A stretch of DNA of 64,000 bases from Linyphia triangularis (GCA_963978545.1 OZ021727.1:47095385-47159384), one strand, 5' to 3'; counted from the stretch's first letter, positions 1 through 32,269 are shown. Numbers and translations are program-made. Notes: generated by a model not told the origin, from the sequence alone.

Positions 1-671
1 AATTGGACTGTCTGATTGGGACAACGTTATGTTCACAGATGAGTTCATATTTGCCTTGCAATCCGATTACAAGCGTGTAAGGGTCTGGAGCGAACAAGGC
101 ACAGACAATTGGTTAACATATTGGTAATTTATTGGACCATGATGCATGTCCCCATAGAGCTGCTATCGCTGAGAACTTTCTGGAGAGTGAGGGGATTGCG
201 CATATGGAGTGACCGGCTTTCTCGTCGGACCTTAATCCAATTAAAAATCTTTGGGATGCCCTCGGTCGTGCTGTATGTAGATGTTTCCCACCTCCAGCCA
301 TTCTCAGGGATTTAGAAACTGCCCTACAGGGGGTAAGGTGATTACTGGACTCTGAGGTGGTTGATCACCTTGTAACATGCCTGATCACAAGCGGTACACT
401 TTTTACACAGATGAGGGGTGTTCACATACCATATTAATGTCGGTTTTTGTGGTTTGTTTTGAATTTAAACATCTTTTGGTTAAAGACACAAATATGTCTT
501 ATAATTTATGAAAAATCAACATATTTTTTCCTTCTGTAATTCTTTGTTTTGTTTGATGAACATACACAGAGATAGTACTTACTTGCAGCATTTTGTGTCC
601 ATCAAAGCAGTAGTTGTCAATTTTTTTACCTTTTAACGCTTTGTGTTTAACTTTTGGAAGTGAGTGTATAT
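1..671 (+). pseudogene. Tc1-like transposon relic (transposase C-terminal half and 3' end)
   Basis: Frame 2 from the window start reads the Tc1 transposase block around the first catalytic Asp (V-M-F-T-D-E, then A-L-Q-S-D-Y-K-R-V). Near base 115 the frame is lost and a stretch is missing. It resumes at about 142 with D-H-D-A-C-P-H-R-A, equivalent to the usual D-N-A-x-P-H-R-A around the second catalytic Asp, and S-D-L-N-P-I-K-N-L-W around the last acidic region. After the coding remnant, bases 646-668 (aacttttggaagtgagtgta) resemble a Tc1 3' terminal repeat, followed by TA. The copy is broken by an internal deletion, frameshifts and stops, so it is inactive. It is opposite in orientation to SMG8 and appears to sit in an SMG8 intron. 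Its 5' half is outside the window. Confidence 0.8.
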
Positions 672-1496
672 AAAAATTAATTCGTTTATAAACTTCCTAA
701 AAATATCAAATTTACCAAAGAAAATTTGTCTTCTTCTTAACTTTTGAAAGAAAAAAAAAAATGATATCCCAGATACAATTGTGATTTTTCAAAAATGCCT
801 TGATATTTCCCAAATGGATTATTTCCGCATTTTTTAAAAACGAGTGAAATTAGTTTATATTTATGAAGAATTTCTTTCTGATATTCAAACAAAAGTTCTT
901 TACAAAAATTAGTTATTTAAATATTAAGAAAAGAAAATGCCCAAAAACCTTGTACGATTAAAAAGATCCATTATAGCTGTGACGTCAAAACATCCTTCCG
1001 TTTCTATGGTTATCTTTCTGCCAAATATTTGGCGTTGGTATGGTAGACAATTGCTGTATCCCATACCAGTTGGTGTGATTTGCGAGCAACTTTAAAAACT
1101 GGTTTTCGCTGCTGTGTTTCAAGCCAAGTTGTTTCAGATGTAGTGACATCATATTCGCTTTGATCCGAATGTGGTGTTTTTCCCATCAAAACTAACAAGC
1201 AAACTTTGGTTGCAAATAAAAAAAAAGGAAAAAAAGTAGTGAACAGAAATTATTGTGTTTATGCCCTTTTCGAAACATTTAGAATTGAATAAATTTTTTT
1301 AAAAATGCGAGAATTGTCCATTGCTAGACTTCCTAATATTTCTCTGTTACTGCATACCCTGTTCTAGGATGCAACATAAGTATTATCATAAATCCCATAA
1401 ATAAGAGAGAAATGCTGGTTATTTTCTATTCTTGATTCCTTAATTGTGACTACTTAACCATAAGAAACACACACAAAAAATAGGATTAAATTTTAC
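672..1496. other. Intronic stretch with one GC-richer block
   Basis: AT-rich sequence downstream of the last visible SMG8 exon, probably SMG8 intron. Bases 980-1210 are richer in GC and open on the minus strand for 62 codons, but I recognise no protein there and it does not match the expected next part of SMG8. It may be an unclassified repeat. The rest shows only short homopolymers. Confidence 0.4.
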
Positions 1497-21703
<20,207 letters not shown>

Positions 21704-23959
21704 CTGCAAAGAAAACGAATATTGAAATCATAATGTTAATTCTTAAACAAAATAAACACATCTACAAAATTTGCTGATAAAAAAAACTGCACAAATTATC
21801 CATCTGCAATTCTATCTCATGTTGGGTTCTCCTTATGTTGTGTAATAACTCTGAGTAAATTTATAACTGAAATATAAAACAATACATTAAGGCTTAATAC
21901 ACAATTTCAACTATAAAAGTTTAAAACTACTATTATTCGACTCTATATATTCACTACTAGTATTTTAACTAAATTTAAATAGTACTCAAATGTAAATAAA
22001 CATCTTATTGTTCTCATTCGTAACGTTGGCACACATAATGCACTCTAGCAGCCATTATTTAAGGCATACTAACTTTGAATATTATATACTACACGATATA
22101 TAATTTATACGTATTTTAACTCAATTAGAATACATAAATGTAAACAACCGCTAATGTTCAATCACTCTTATGTTGACAACAATTCTTGCCTTCCGTTCCC
22201 TTCATTAAACTTATTAATTTCAAATTAATCTGCTTTTGAATATTAGGTTATCGTAGAAGTACTTCATAAGTTATTAAGGAACTCTTTCTGAAAATTATTA
22301 TATGAATGTCAAATTAAACCCTCTGTCCCTCAGACACTATCATCATGAGATTAGATAATTCTTATCTTCTTTTAAGTTACATTATAATTTAAAATATTTT
22401 TAAAAATAACAAATAAAATAATAATAAAGTACAACTAAAAAAATTGCAGGTTGGCATATTATGATACGATTGTGAAATACAGGGTGCAGGGGAATTTCAT
22501 CTGCCGTCGCCAAGCTGATACTAGGGTTGCTTTTCAGAATATGACGAAAATTATTTAAAATATATTTTTTATGTTTTAACCCAACCAAAAATGCTAATTT
22601 ATGTACTAACCAAAAGCCAGATGTTTGGAGAATGGAATTTTTGCCATATAGTATCTCTTAAAAATTTATATATTAATCTGTAACCTGTTAAAATCATTAA
22701 TTTAAATACTAGCCCATAGGTACCATAAAGCTATTTGAGGCGGAAGCTACCCTTCATTCTGGTATTGTGGCGCCATCTGAAAAGAGCTTTACAGAAATAA
22801 GGTCCTCCGATATCATTGCAAGGAGAATAACGAGGCGGTGGATGATGATGATGGTTGGACAATTAACCAATCATAGTTCACTTTTAGAGTTGGGTAGGAA
22901 TGCGAGAAACCTTGTAAAGTGCTAGAGTAAATATTTTTTTAAATTTTTTTTTGTGCACATTATTATTAATTAAGGTCTACTATTGACAGTTTTGCTGTGT
23001 ACAATCCAAGCAGGGGTGATGTGGAGAGGAAACGGGTGGGAACGGTGATCCTTTACCTTTTTAGCTGGAGAAACGGCTTTCTCTCTGCTAAATTTTAAAA
23101 AAATTTTGTACATTTTTGATCTTTTTTTACGAGAAGCTAAACGTAGAATCAAGTAAGAAAACGAAAAAGTTATTTCGTGAAAACTATGATTTCGTTCTCG
23201 ATCACAACTTCATAGCTGAGAAAGCAAGTTCAAGTATTTGCAAAACACTTGAAAGAGGCACCTCAAACATAACCAATTCGTTAACAATCTAACACATGCA
23301 TTAGATTCCCCTCCTCCTCTCTTTCATTAGAAATGGACTTCATAAAAAAAGACTGGCACGTTTATGAGTAATCCAATGTCAAACATGATCTTCAACCTGA
23401 GATATGTATTTGTGGATAAATCCCAGGTGTCAAATTTGTAATGTTTTTTATGGATAAGGACTCCAATACACAACTTCACGCCAAGCATTTCCATTTCTTA
23501 AGAACAAAGCTTAGAGGTCTCACACAATCAGTTCTTTGTGCATTTTTCTTGAAGAATATTTTCCCTCCTCTAATTTTACCTGAAACACTAAATGATTTAT
23601 CAACTGAAATTATGTAACGAATTTTTTTTTTCTCGAATTTTTTATATCACCCACTTAATAATTTACTTGTAAACCTCGCGCCCTACCTAAGTAATGAATT
23701 CTTTTAAGAGGAAATAACAATTGTTTTTTGGACAGTCGAAAAAACCGAAGTAAACCTGATTCCTTCGGAAAATTGGTTGGAGCAAAGATTCAAGACAAGA
23801 TGTTAGGTAAGGGTAGAATGTTGACATTTTGTATTATCTTTTAGGGTGTTTGGAGATCACAGAATTTTGCATTTATATTGTCTTGCCAGATATTGGAAAA
23901 ATCAAACTGATATGTTGTTTAAACATGACAAAATATATTCAAAACAATATTAATTTTTA
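21704..23959. other. Intergenic region upstream of SMG8
   Basis: AT-rich. Bases 22740-22920 are GC-richer, with an inverted CCAAT (ttaaccaatcat) and a gatggcgccac word on the minus strand; this could hold an upstream SMG8 non-coding exon or an old repeat. I see no supported gene. Confidence 0.35.
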
Positions 23960-24510
23960 AATCCTTTATATTAACTACGATTTTGTGTGTCGATGGTGGC
24001 GGAATCTGCCGAGGTCTAATTAACCCGCTTGACTTCATCCAATCAGGATGAAACTTGGCAGATAGATTCGATTTCGATGACATTGTATTCTATCAAATTT
24101 TGGGGTTGTAACTGTCACTAAAAAGTCGCTTTTACTGACTACTTATAAACCAACTTACCGATCCAATCGCGCTAAAATAGCATTTAACTGACCATTTAAT
24201 GAAAATTCTCCCTTGTTGCCAATTTTATTTTTAATCAATAAATAATAAACTTGTTTTAATCATTATAAACAATGATATTTGGATCTGAGTGCATAAATTC
24301 ACTTACATTTTTAAAATATAAATTTTGAGAAGTAGTTTTCCGCACATTTTTCTGATAGAAATGTTTTTGATTTTTAAAATTAGATGCAAACGCCAAGCAC
24401 ACGCTGTTTACAGAATCGGTGATGTGTTAATGAATATAAAAATTGGCAATGCATATAAAGGATTTATATTAAAAACTTTGTTTTTATGGGTTCACCCAAT
24501 TTGTAAAAAT
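23960..24510 (+). repeat. Interspersed repeat, copy 1
   Basis: Aligns over about 500 bp with 31130-31555. Shared ordered words: gtcgatggtggcggaatctgccga / gggaggtaaatctgccga, aattaac.c.cttg, gatatttggat[cg]tga[ag]tgcataaattca, aattttga.aagtagtt, caaagcacacgct, and aaaactttgtttttatgggtt at the 3' end. Both copies have the same orientation. No coding capacity; family unknown. Confidence 0.7.
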
Positions 24511-24701
24511 AATAAACTTGGCTGGCGCCAGACGGTGGGTAAGAGCATACTTGCATCCCCCTAAAGCTGTTGAAATTTTTTAAAAAGTGGAGAAAAGGCA
24601 AAATTCTCCAAAAAAATAAATAAATTACGTGCCATTTAATACTAGATCATAAATTGGTCATTGTGAGAAAAAAAATAGTTTTGAAAAATCAAGGATTGAA
24701 T

Positions 24702-24734
<33 letters not shown>
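24702..24734. repeat. Poly-T tract (~33)
   Basis: Uninterrupted T run, which may be the reverse-strand poly-A tail of a retroposed sequence; no source was identified. Confidence 0.9.
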
Positions 24735-24736
<2 letters not shown>

Positions 24737-25369
24737 CTTGCAACCTTCTGCAAATAATACTGCCGGAACTCATGGTAATGAATCTGTCTTTTTAGAAAAA
24801 GTTAAGGTATTCACAATTTTTAATGTCATTATACACTTAATTTTCCTTAATATAAAATTGGTACGGAAATAAACGCAAATAAAATTGGTATAAACGGGTA
24901 CAATACATCAAAATTAGGCTGCGAAATAGTAGGAAAGCAATTAAAATGTATTTTAGTTTATTCCAAAAATGTAACAGCAGTTCTTTTAAAAAATTCTATT
25001 TCCTTAAGTTTCAACTAAATGCAGTGGAGGGGATAAGAAGAGGAAATTACTGCGATCTTTTTTAAACTTCAGTGATTTTGATAGCAATATCATATAAATT
25101 TTGCAATTTGCCACCTCCTCCCATTTATACCCCCTTTTGACGAATATTGTTACCATGATGAAGTGACAAACCAAAATGGATAAGATTAAAAAACCATAGG
25201 TGTCCGAAACAAATTTATTCGTCCGATAAGTGATTAGCCTACTTTTGGAAATCTCTCTTAAAATTAAAGGTAATTTGAATTGAGATAGTACACAAAATAA
25301 ATATTTTATCAAGAAATTTGAAAATGATTGTTGGATTTTAGCTTTCCAATTGATATTCATCTGGTTGTT

Positions 25370-25552
25370 AATTTGTCAATCTGATGTTAGCTCACTGGCC
25401 TCCCTTGCCAAAGATGCTGGCTTCGAATCCCGTGATAGGCATGGATGTCCGTTGTGATTCGGAATACACGTTAAGCTGTAGGTCCCTGTCTGATTAGCTG
25501 TTAATCTGCAGAAAAAATAGGTTGTTGAGCGTACAAACCAACCAGCCAGTGG
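25370..25552 (+). mobile_element. tRNA-derived SINE, copy 1
   Basis: Contains a degenerate A box (ttagctcactggcc), a good B box (ggcttcgaatcccg), then ggcatggatgt and a body ending caaaccaaccagccag. The order B box, ggcatgg[ag]tgt, ~110 bp body, aaccaacca tail is shared with the SINE at 34749-34929, so both belong to one family. The A region has decayed. Confidence 0.7.
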
Positions 25553-26213
25553 TTAATTTCATTTTAGGAATGGAGCTAATTTTAAAAAGAAAAGGGATGA
25601 CTTATCAAGCAAGAGGAACTTCTCAAGATTTTCATCTTGATAAGGAGAAAAAACCCCTCTCAATTGACATCTGTAACAATAACAATATTTTAAATTCATT
25701 TTTGAAACAGATTTCGAGAAGCTACAGAATCTGATAATTTATCCGAACCTATTGCACGTATGCCACCTCTTGAATTCTGGAAGTCAAATGATTATGTGAA
25801 ATCTTTGTTCCGAAAATCCTGATTATCCGATGACCCTAGGCTGCGTTCTAAGTTAAAATGTGTCTGAAATGAAACTTGATCTCTCATGGAAATTTTTCTT
25901 AATGAAAATTGTAAAAAAAATTATGTAAATAAACTGTTTAAAATTTGTTGTACATTATCTATTTATAAATTGTTGTAAATAATCTGTTTAAAAAATTGTG
26001 CCAATATTATGTTTGATAAATGTCTTAAAATTTATTTAAAAAATTTCAAACATTCGGTTAAAATATGTTGTGCAAAGCAAATAATTTAAAAATCCATTAA
26101 CAAAATTATTTCAATAAAAAAAAAATTTAAACACAAACTTTTTTCTCTTCTATTCTTGAGATATTCATTATCTGTTATGAGATTATTAATGTAATATTAA
26201 TAAAGTTGTTTAG

Positions 26214-26380
26214 GCCGGATTTACATGCTAACGGTTGGCGTTCCAGTTTAGATCGCTAGTCGTGTGACGTCATCGCTGGTACCGTGTAATCGCATCCAGT
26301 CTCAGAATAAGCCAGTTTGTCACGTGATCGCCTCTGGCTGGTGACTCCAGTAGATAAAACATTTTCTATTTACTATCGCG
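26214..26380. mobile_element. PIF/Harbinger-like terminus (same family as the 28.4 kb MITE)
   Basis: GGCCGGATTTACATGCTAAC just after TTA, followed by ggttccagtttagat-like sequence, gtgtgacgtcatcgctgg and accgtgtaa. This parallels the left end of the 28446 element word for word with scattered changes. PIF/Harbinger elements duplicate a TTA/TAA trinucleotide, which fits the flank. A decayed MADF-domain gene begins 150 bp to its right. Confidence 0.55.
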
Positions 26381-26528
26381 TCAACTCCCTACCCCCATCT
26401 TCCTTACTCCTCTTCTACATCTGCAGTAATTTCGTTTCGCAGAACACTTTTGAAAGACTTGCATAATTATTGAGTTTTAACAAACTTAATGTGTTGAAAG
26501 GAAGCCAAATCGTTGGAATGAATCAAAA

Positions 26529-26740
26529 ATGGTTAAATTTCTACAATTGCACTGGGATTATGAAAATCTTTGGAACTTGTTTAGCCCGAAATATCGTAAT
26601 CGTGATGCGAGGACTATGTTTCTGCAAGCTATTGAAGATTAACTGAATGATCCTTTGAATCTTAAAAAATGAAGAAAAAAAAATTAAAGCATTGTGGTCT
26701 ACGTATTAATTGATATTGATGAAAAATTAAGAAGTAGAGC
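26529..26740 (+). pseudogene. Decayed MADF-domain gene fragment
   Basis: From ATG 26529, 37 codons are open before a TAA at 26640. They contain F-L-Q-L-H-W-D-Y-E-N-L-W-N and F-S-P-K-Y-R-N-R-D-A-R, matching the MADF (Myb/SANT-like, DNA-binding) pattern L-W-x-x-x-S-P-x-Y-[KR]-N-R-x-A-R. Past the stop, in shifted frames, L-N-D-P-L-N-L-K-K and I-K-A-L-W-S-T-Y continue the family helix I-K-x-L-R-x-x-Y. Stop and frameshift make it inactive. MADF proteins occur as host genes and as the accessory ORF of PIF/Harbinger transposons; the neighbouring terminus favours the latter. A retroposed host fragment is the alternative. Confidence 0.6.
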
Positions 26741-26944
26741 CAGTGGCGTGGGCAGATTTTGCATATAAAACTTCGCTGCCCTTGTTTAATGATATGGAAA
26801 AAGAAACATTCTGTAATTTTGTATTTAATAATAATAAAAAAACATTTTTGTAAATATTTTAATGTACAAAGATTACAATTCTTAAATTTATTAAAATTTT
26901 GTAATCTATAGTTTACAATATAATAAACAATAACATAATAAACA

Positions 26945-27045
26945 TGAACTAGAGAGCTCCACCCCCTGCTCGCTGACGCTCGCCAACCCCCTGGATTGCT
27001 ATGCAATCCCCTTGGCTCGCTTTGCTCGCCTAAAAGAGAAGCATT
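26945..27045. repeat. gctcgc-rich repeat fragment
   Basis: Holds ccaccccctgctcgctgacgctcgccaaccccc and ggctcgctttgctcgcc. The same gctcgctaacgctc..caacaccc word order occurs at 49907-50033 and 52937-53300, so this is a third piece of that family. Confidence 0.55.
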
Positions 27046-27395
27046 TAAAATATGCCCTAGCAAAAAGCTATTTCAGCTGCATAATGCCATGAAACTGAAC
27101 CTTTTATTATTTATGAAGAGTCGGAATACTTGCCACGTCATTATTCTGTTGCTGTCGAGACGCGTTAAGCAGGGACAGTGTGGCAACGTAGTAGAAAGTT
27201 CTTGGAAAACAACAAAAATAAACAGTCTTGTAGATATATTTAAAAAAGATCGGTTATTTCATTGAACAATTAAAATTTACGGGCTGGTTTTGTATGAAGC
27301 GCCAAAATAATTAAAGTTGCTTATCGAAATTTCTTAACGAAGCAATCATATGTTCACTTAATCTTTTTTGCGATACTTAGAAAATAAAATAAGAC

Positions 27396-27740
27396 AGTGA
27401 AAGGTCAATTATCCAGCATTTAATCAACCGGAATTTTTTGAAAATCAAATTTGGCGGGAAAATTAGCCATATTTCGCCAATAGTTTTTTTTTTTAATTTT
27501 CATATGAGATTTTGAAGTTGAGTGGGTGGTTTTATTCGTTATTTTGATAGTTTTTAATTCGTAATAGCTGAATTTGCACTGATTAAAGATGAGTATAGGT
27601 TCAGATTTACTGCACAACGCCTCTTTTAGCGATTTTTTTTTAAAATTGGCGAAGCGCTGAATGCAACCCGGCGACCTCCGGAACATGTTCCAGCAGATAA
27701 CTTTTCCGAAAAGTCTGATTTATCCGGAATTCTAATCTAA
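27396..27740. mobile_element. pogo/Tigger-like remnant
   Basis: The left side (cagtgaaaggtcaattatccagcatttaatcaaccggaa, read in two runs) resembles the cagt..aacctcgattatccggca termini of Tigger-type elements. The right side has gtctgatttatccggaattc. Between them is a minus-strand frame of 88 codons with no recognisable motif. Terminal pairing is weak, so boundaries are approximate. Confidence 0.4.
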
Positions 27741-28445
27741 AAGAAATGTACACATCTTGGATCTATTTATTCTTGCATCATCGTAACTATTAAATCAATA
27801 CGTTTTAAACAGGCAATAATTTATATCTGTAGACTGTAATAAGAAAAACAAAATATAGCGAATCCAAGTTGTTGCTGTTGCCAGATGTATTAGTCAAATT
27901 TCAAAAGATATATTGTGATTGGCTGGAAATTCGTGCATAAAGTGCATTTAGAAAATTGGTGATTGAAGTCGTTGCCATTCTGCTCACAGAAATACAGCCA
28001 AATTTGGACGTTACGCAAAAGAATTATATATATAGATGAAACATAATGAACAATAAATAACCAATATAACTTTTTTATGTTCCTCAATTTAATATTATAT
28101 ATAACTACAAACTTTAAACCTTACAAAAACATTTTAAATAATAAATTATTTAAACAATAATCAATGTAATTTAATTTATATTTTTAATAATATTTTAGAT
28201 TTTATATTCCATGGTCTTCATTTGAAGATCATGGGCACATTATATCTCCAAAAGCTCATTGCTTAAAAGTAGGGAAAAGGAACGCATTGCCTTTTTTAAT
28301 AGCAATTCTGTTTCTTAAACCAGCCATTTTTCGAATAAGAAAGAAAAAACAAAATCAACAGCTGCTACGAGTCAAAAGAGAAAACAAGATCGTCTGCAAA
28401 TTTCTCTCACACAATTCCCGTATTGTTCCAGTTGGTTGGTACCGT

Positions 28446-28805
28446 GTAAGCCGGATTTACACGCTACCAGTCGAGGTTCCAGTTTAGATAGCCAGTCAGT
28501 GACGTCATATGACGTCACGAGGCTATTGGTTCCAGTAAACCAAACATTTTCTATTTACTGGCGCCGGCGACTCCGATCAACCAATCACGTGCGCTCTCCT
28601 GTGATCACCGATAGACGGCGCAACGGTCGCCTAGCTGACGTCACAGAACTGGCGATCTGAACTGGAGACCCGACTGGTAGCGTGTAAATCAGGCTGTATA
28701 CTGAAAGCACCAGTAAACTAGAATTCCAGCCAACTGGTACCAGTAATCTTCCAGCCAATTGGCTGACTGTCACGCTAGTTACTGGTAGAGTGTAAATCCG
28801 CCTTT
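28446..28805. mobile_element. Harbinger-like MITE with ~58 bp inverted ends and CRE palindromes
   Basis: AGCCGGATTTACACGCTACC at the left is inverted at about 28678-28697 (ggtagcgtgtaaatcaggct), and the arms match inward for about 58 bp to tgacgtca. Beyond it, a further related end (actggtagagtgtaaatccgcc, 28780-28801) indicates a nested or composite copy. The left half holds tgacgtcatatgacgtcac and the right half ctgacgtcac. Same family as the 26214 terminus. Non-coding; short frames across it are artefacts. Confidence 0.75.
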
Positions 28806-29699
28806 ATTTTTTAATTGTCATTTTCACTCCTCCCTCCCCCTCACCACTCCACTGAAAAAAAAGTTTGTAAGGACGCGACATTTCGTTCCCACACCTTTTT
28901 TATTTTACACTACACCACTGAACATAAGATTTTATTTCAATCCTCGGCAATCCGTATTTTTTTGCTCACCCAACGATCTGGCAACGGTTTCATTTTCCCA
29001 GTGTTAAGTAGTTTATCCAGTAGCTTATATCGGTAAAAAAAAATCGGAGGCAAATTCGATTTTAGCAATTATTGGTGTATTGTATTTGGTCAACAAGTGT
29101 TACTATATGCAAAAATCAGACTGCAAATAACATCCACAAATAAGGTTATATAGTTCTTTAAAAATGAAAAGTATTTTTTAAATTCCATTATTGAACACAT
29201 CTAAGATCAATGATTCTGTAAGTATAAATAACGCAGACGATAAGTACATGACTGTTTATAACAATTGTAGGAATAAAAAGTATATCATCAGTCACAATGT
29301 TGAATTCGTTTCGAAATATCCTTCCATCAGCATTAAAGAAGAGAAAATTAGAAAGGGAAAGGTAAGACTTTTTATTAGAAACTACTTCACCAATAAAACC
29401 ATCATTACATTGCAGCAATGGGCAAAAATAAGTTATTCAAAAGTATTTTACAGTCTCATTTGAAGTTCTTCCCTATTCTGGAAAGAAAACTTGCAACAAT
29501 TCAATATATTACATAAACCGATCACGTGCTAATACTCATTCGCTTTGTATTTCACATTCGATCTCTTTTAAGTTGTGAAGAAGCGTGTACTCACAGGTGA
29601 TCTTTCTTTGGAAAGAACTATAATCTTCATTGATAATAATTTCTATAAAACATTTGTAGTGATAGAAATCAACACTTGCTTTTTACAAGTTAAAAAGAG

Positions 29700-29925
29700 G
29701 CTCCCAAAAGTCATCGTACACTTACAAATTTCAATCAAACACTACATTATCCATCTCAAATTATCCATCTCAATTTCAGGATGGCATTTTTTTTAAATAA
29801 TATCTCTAATTTCATCTTAAAGCAACATAAAATAATTTTAATGTATAGACTTTTTTTTAGAAAAATCATTAACCCAAAAGTATCACAAAAAATATCTCCC
29901 AAAAGTCTTCGTACACTTAATTTTT
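29700..29925. repeat. Two adjacent Tc1-type terminal sequences
   Basis: ctcccaaaagtcatcgtacac (29700) and ctcccaaaagtcttcgtacac (29897) are near-identical Tc1-like ends about 197 bp apart in the same orientation. The second is the 3' end of the minus-strand Tc1 relic to its right. The first is either another copy or a duplicated end. Confidence 0.55.
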
Positions 29926-31130
29926 TTTTTTTTTTTTACGTATTAGTATTTTTCGTAATATTTTGGTAAACTAGTAATTCGTAGGATATCTTTTAGCAAT
30001 CAGAAACACTTTTATGCGTCTGAGCATAAAATCTACTTTTTTTTTTCTTTTCTTTTTTTTTGTAATTTCTGCTTCAATGTTCCTCCATTCTTTGATCACT
30101 ACTGTTTTTAGCAGCCTTTTCGTTTTATGGTCGTGTCTTCTTACTTTGGTCTTCAAATCTGTTCTTTTGGGTTCAAATCTGTCGACTGAGGTGGTATTTT
30201 TATATTTTGTGGCCAATTATAGTGGCAATATAGGCGATAATTGAATACTGTGTGGTCTCTTGATAAAAAATGGAGCTATTTTTAATACCCTAATTTTGGG
30301 TTGTAAAATTTAATTTATCATTCAAAATATTCAAATCGAGTTCATTATTCCATTATTAAACAGAAATTTAACAAGTTCTAATGCTGGCAAGCAACGATAC
30401 ACAAAAACACCTCCACCTCAATGCTTTACCGTTCTCACGAAGTTCTTGGAATTAAGTTCATTATTTCTTTTCTCCACACAATAATGCGGCTAACAAAATC
30501 AAAAAAGTTAAATTTGTTTTTATCTTCAAATAGGACATGATTATTTCTCATTACCTTTGTAAAGATAAGGCGAAACTTTCTATTTTTAACATTTACGAAA
30601 ATTTGCATCAGAAAGAACACCCATACATTCCAGCTGATCTGACTACTTTTCAAACAGTTTCAAATGAAATTAATGTCAAAATATTTTCCTTGCATTCTGA
30701 AGAAACTTTTATAGCCCATAAACTTGGATTTTTCTCAAATTTTCTTACAATAAATCCCTTTTCACGTTCAGATTACTCCTTTGAGCAATCTCTTCTTGGC
30801 TGGTTTTGAATTCCATTTTCTTGTTTAAAACGTTTTATTACATACTAAACAGTTAAGTGGAATAAATGTAATATATTAGACATACATAAAATACATTTAC
30901 TACCATTATGATGAAATATGATCAATTTTAGACTGCTGTTTGTTGATTCTTTACGGCTACGAGCCATTTTAAATATTAAATAGAGAAGGCTACCGGCAAT
31001 CGATTTTTTAAATATAGCCACAATGCAAAAATTGAAAAAAAAAAGCGTAAAAAAATTATTTATTAATGAAATTATTAGAAAATGTTATGGTGTGGAATTT
31101 TTGAGGAATTTTTTTCTCTGGTTCTGTGAA
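29925..31130 (-). pseudogene. Tc1-like transposase relic A (minus strand)
   Basis: The C-terminal part is open from about 30213 to 29972: D-R-F-E-P-K-R-T-D-L (for S-P-D-L-N-P-I-E-N-L), K-E-W-R-N-I-E-A-E-I, then R-R-I-K-V-F-L-I-A-K-R-Y-P-T-N-Y-stop, a typical Tc1 ending. A Lys run from poly-A interrupts it. Further upstream the frame is lost; remnants such as F-Y-Q-E sit where F-x-Q-D-N-D-P-K-H is expected. The sequence to about 31130 shares ordered words with relic B at 46.6-47.1 kb (aataccctaattttgg, caatcgattttttа-type run, gagacattttaaat-like), so it is the rest of the same element. Confidence 0.7.
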
Positions 31131-31555
31131 TTTATATTTTTATTTGTGTGTGTTGCGATGGGAGGTAAATCTGCCGACGCCTAATTAACTCCCTTGCCGT
31201 CATCCAATAGCTCTGAAACAGAATTTAACAGATAATTGAAGAAACTCTTTCCTGTTGCCAAAATTGTTTTAATAAATAATAATTTTTTTTTTAATAAATA
31301 AATAATAATTTTTTAATCAGACTAAGTAAAAGATATTTGGATGTGAATGCATAAATTCAAATTCATTTTCAATGAATAAATTTTGAAAAGTAGTTAACCG
31401 CGTATTTTGCTGATAGAGATGTTTTTAATATTTAAAATGAGATGCAATCACAAAGCACACGCTAGCAACAGAAACGGCGTTATGTTAATGAATATCAAAA
31501 TTGGAATTGCATATAAAGAATTTATAGTAAAAACTTTGTTTTTATGGGTTATATT
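31130..31555 (+). repeat. Interspersed repeat, copy 2
   Basis: Diverged second copy of the 23960-24510 family, same orientation, with an internal deletion after tctgaaacagaatt and an AT expansion in the middle. Ends at the same aaaactttgtttttatgggtt word as copy 1. Confidence 0.7.
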
Positions 31556-31841
31556 ATTTACATACCAGATTGTCTATTATTGAAAGGAAAAAAAAGTAAG
31601 CAGTAACAAAATTTAAATAAAAAAAGGGGTAACTTGTGAAATGGATTGCTGGGAAACTAAGTTCAATGTAAACTTAACTCCATTTTGAAAGGAATTAATA
31701 GGATTGCATAAGTTTCATGAAGTAGAAACGCACGAAAGAAAGCACGAAAAGAAATGATCTGATAATGCCACAGAATTTCGTACTCATTTGCATCTATGAA
31801 GATTTTAATACTTAAATCCTGATATTTTCCAACTTTTCACC

Positions 31842-31890
31842 AACTTGAGGCCAACGTGTGGTTTGTGGACCACTGGTTGAGAACCACAGA
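31842..31890. mobile_element. hAT-type terminus fragment
   Basis: gtggtttgtggaccactggttgagaaccac (read in two runs) is the widespread hAT end sequence, usually GGTTGAGAACCACTG. The opposite end was not found nearby, so this is a truncated copy. Confidence 0.5.
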
Positions 31891-32269
31891 GTTAAACGAA
31901 ATATTGTATGCCGATCAAATTCAACCATTTAATCGATAAATATATTTTTAGATATGTCTTCAAATCATCTCAATTGAAGCTTAACTTTGATACAATGTAA
32001 TTAAAAACACACCACAAATTTAAAAAAAAGTATATTTTCCAAATATATTAAAAAAACAAACAAAAAAAACTTACCTTTGGTAGTAGGCTTTGAAGAATTT
32101 TTAAAACTTATGCACCAAATTTAGAATTAGTTTGAAACATCCAACTGTGTTTTTGTTTAGATTAAACTTTTAATGTTTTGTAGAAACCGATAGGCATCAG
32201 AAGATATTCCACAATTGTTATTTTATATTTTAACCTTTGGCGATACGAAGACTAATATAAAATATATTA

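Noticed and set aside
1010..1198. C-terminal SMG8 exon
   Set aside because: The 62-codon frame does not resemble the SMG8 region expected after exon 15, and no acceptor in the correct phase was found.
25004..25360. 118-codon minus frame
   Set aside because: No recognised motif, splice site or promoter context; typical of chance frames in AT-rich intergenic DNA.
28436..28773. Coding frames over the 28.4 kb MITE
   Set aside because: They lie in the inverted arms of a MITE, exist on both strands and have no protein similarity.
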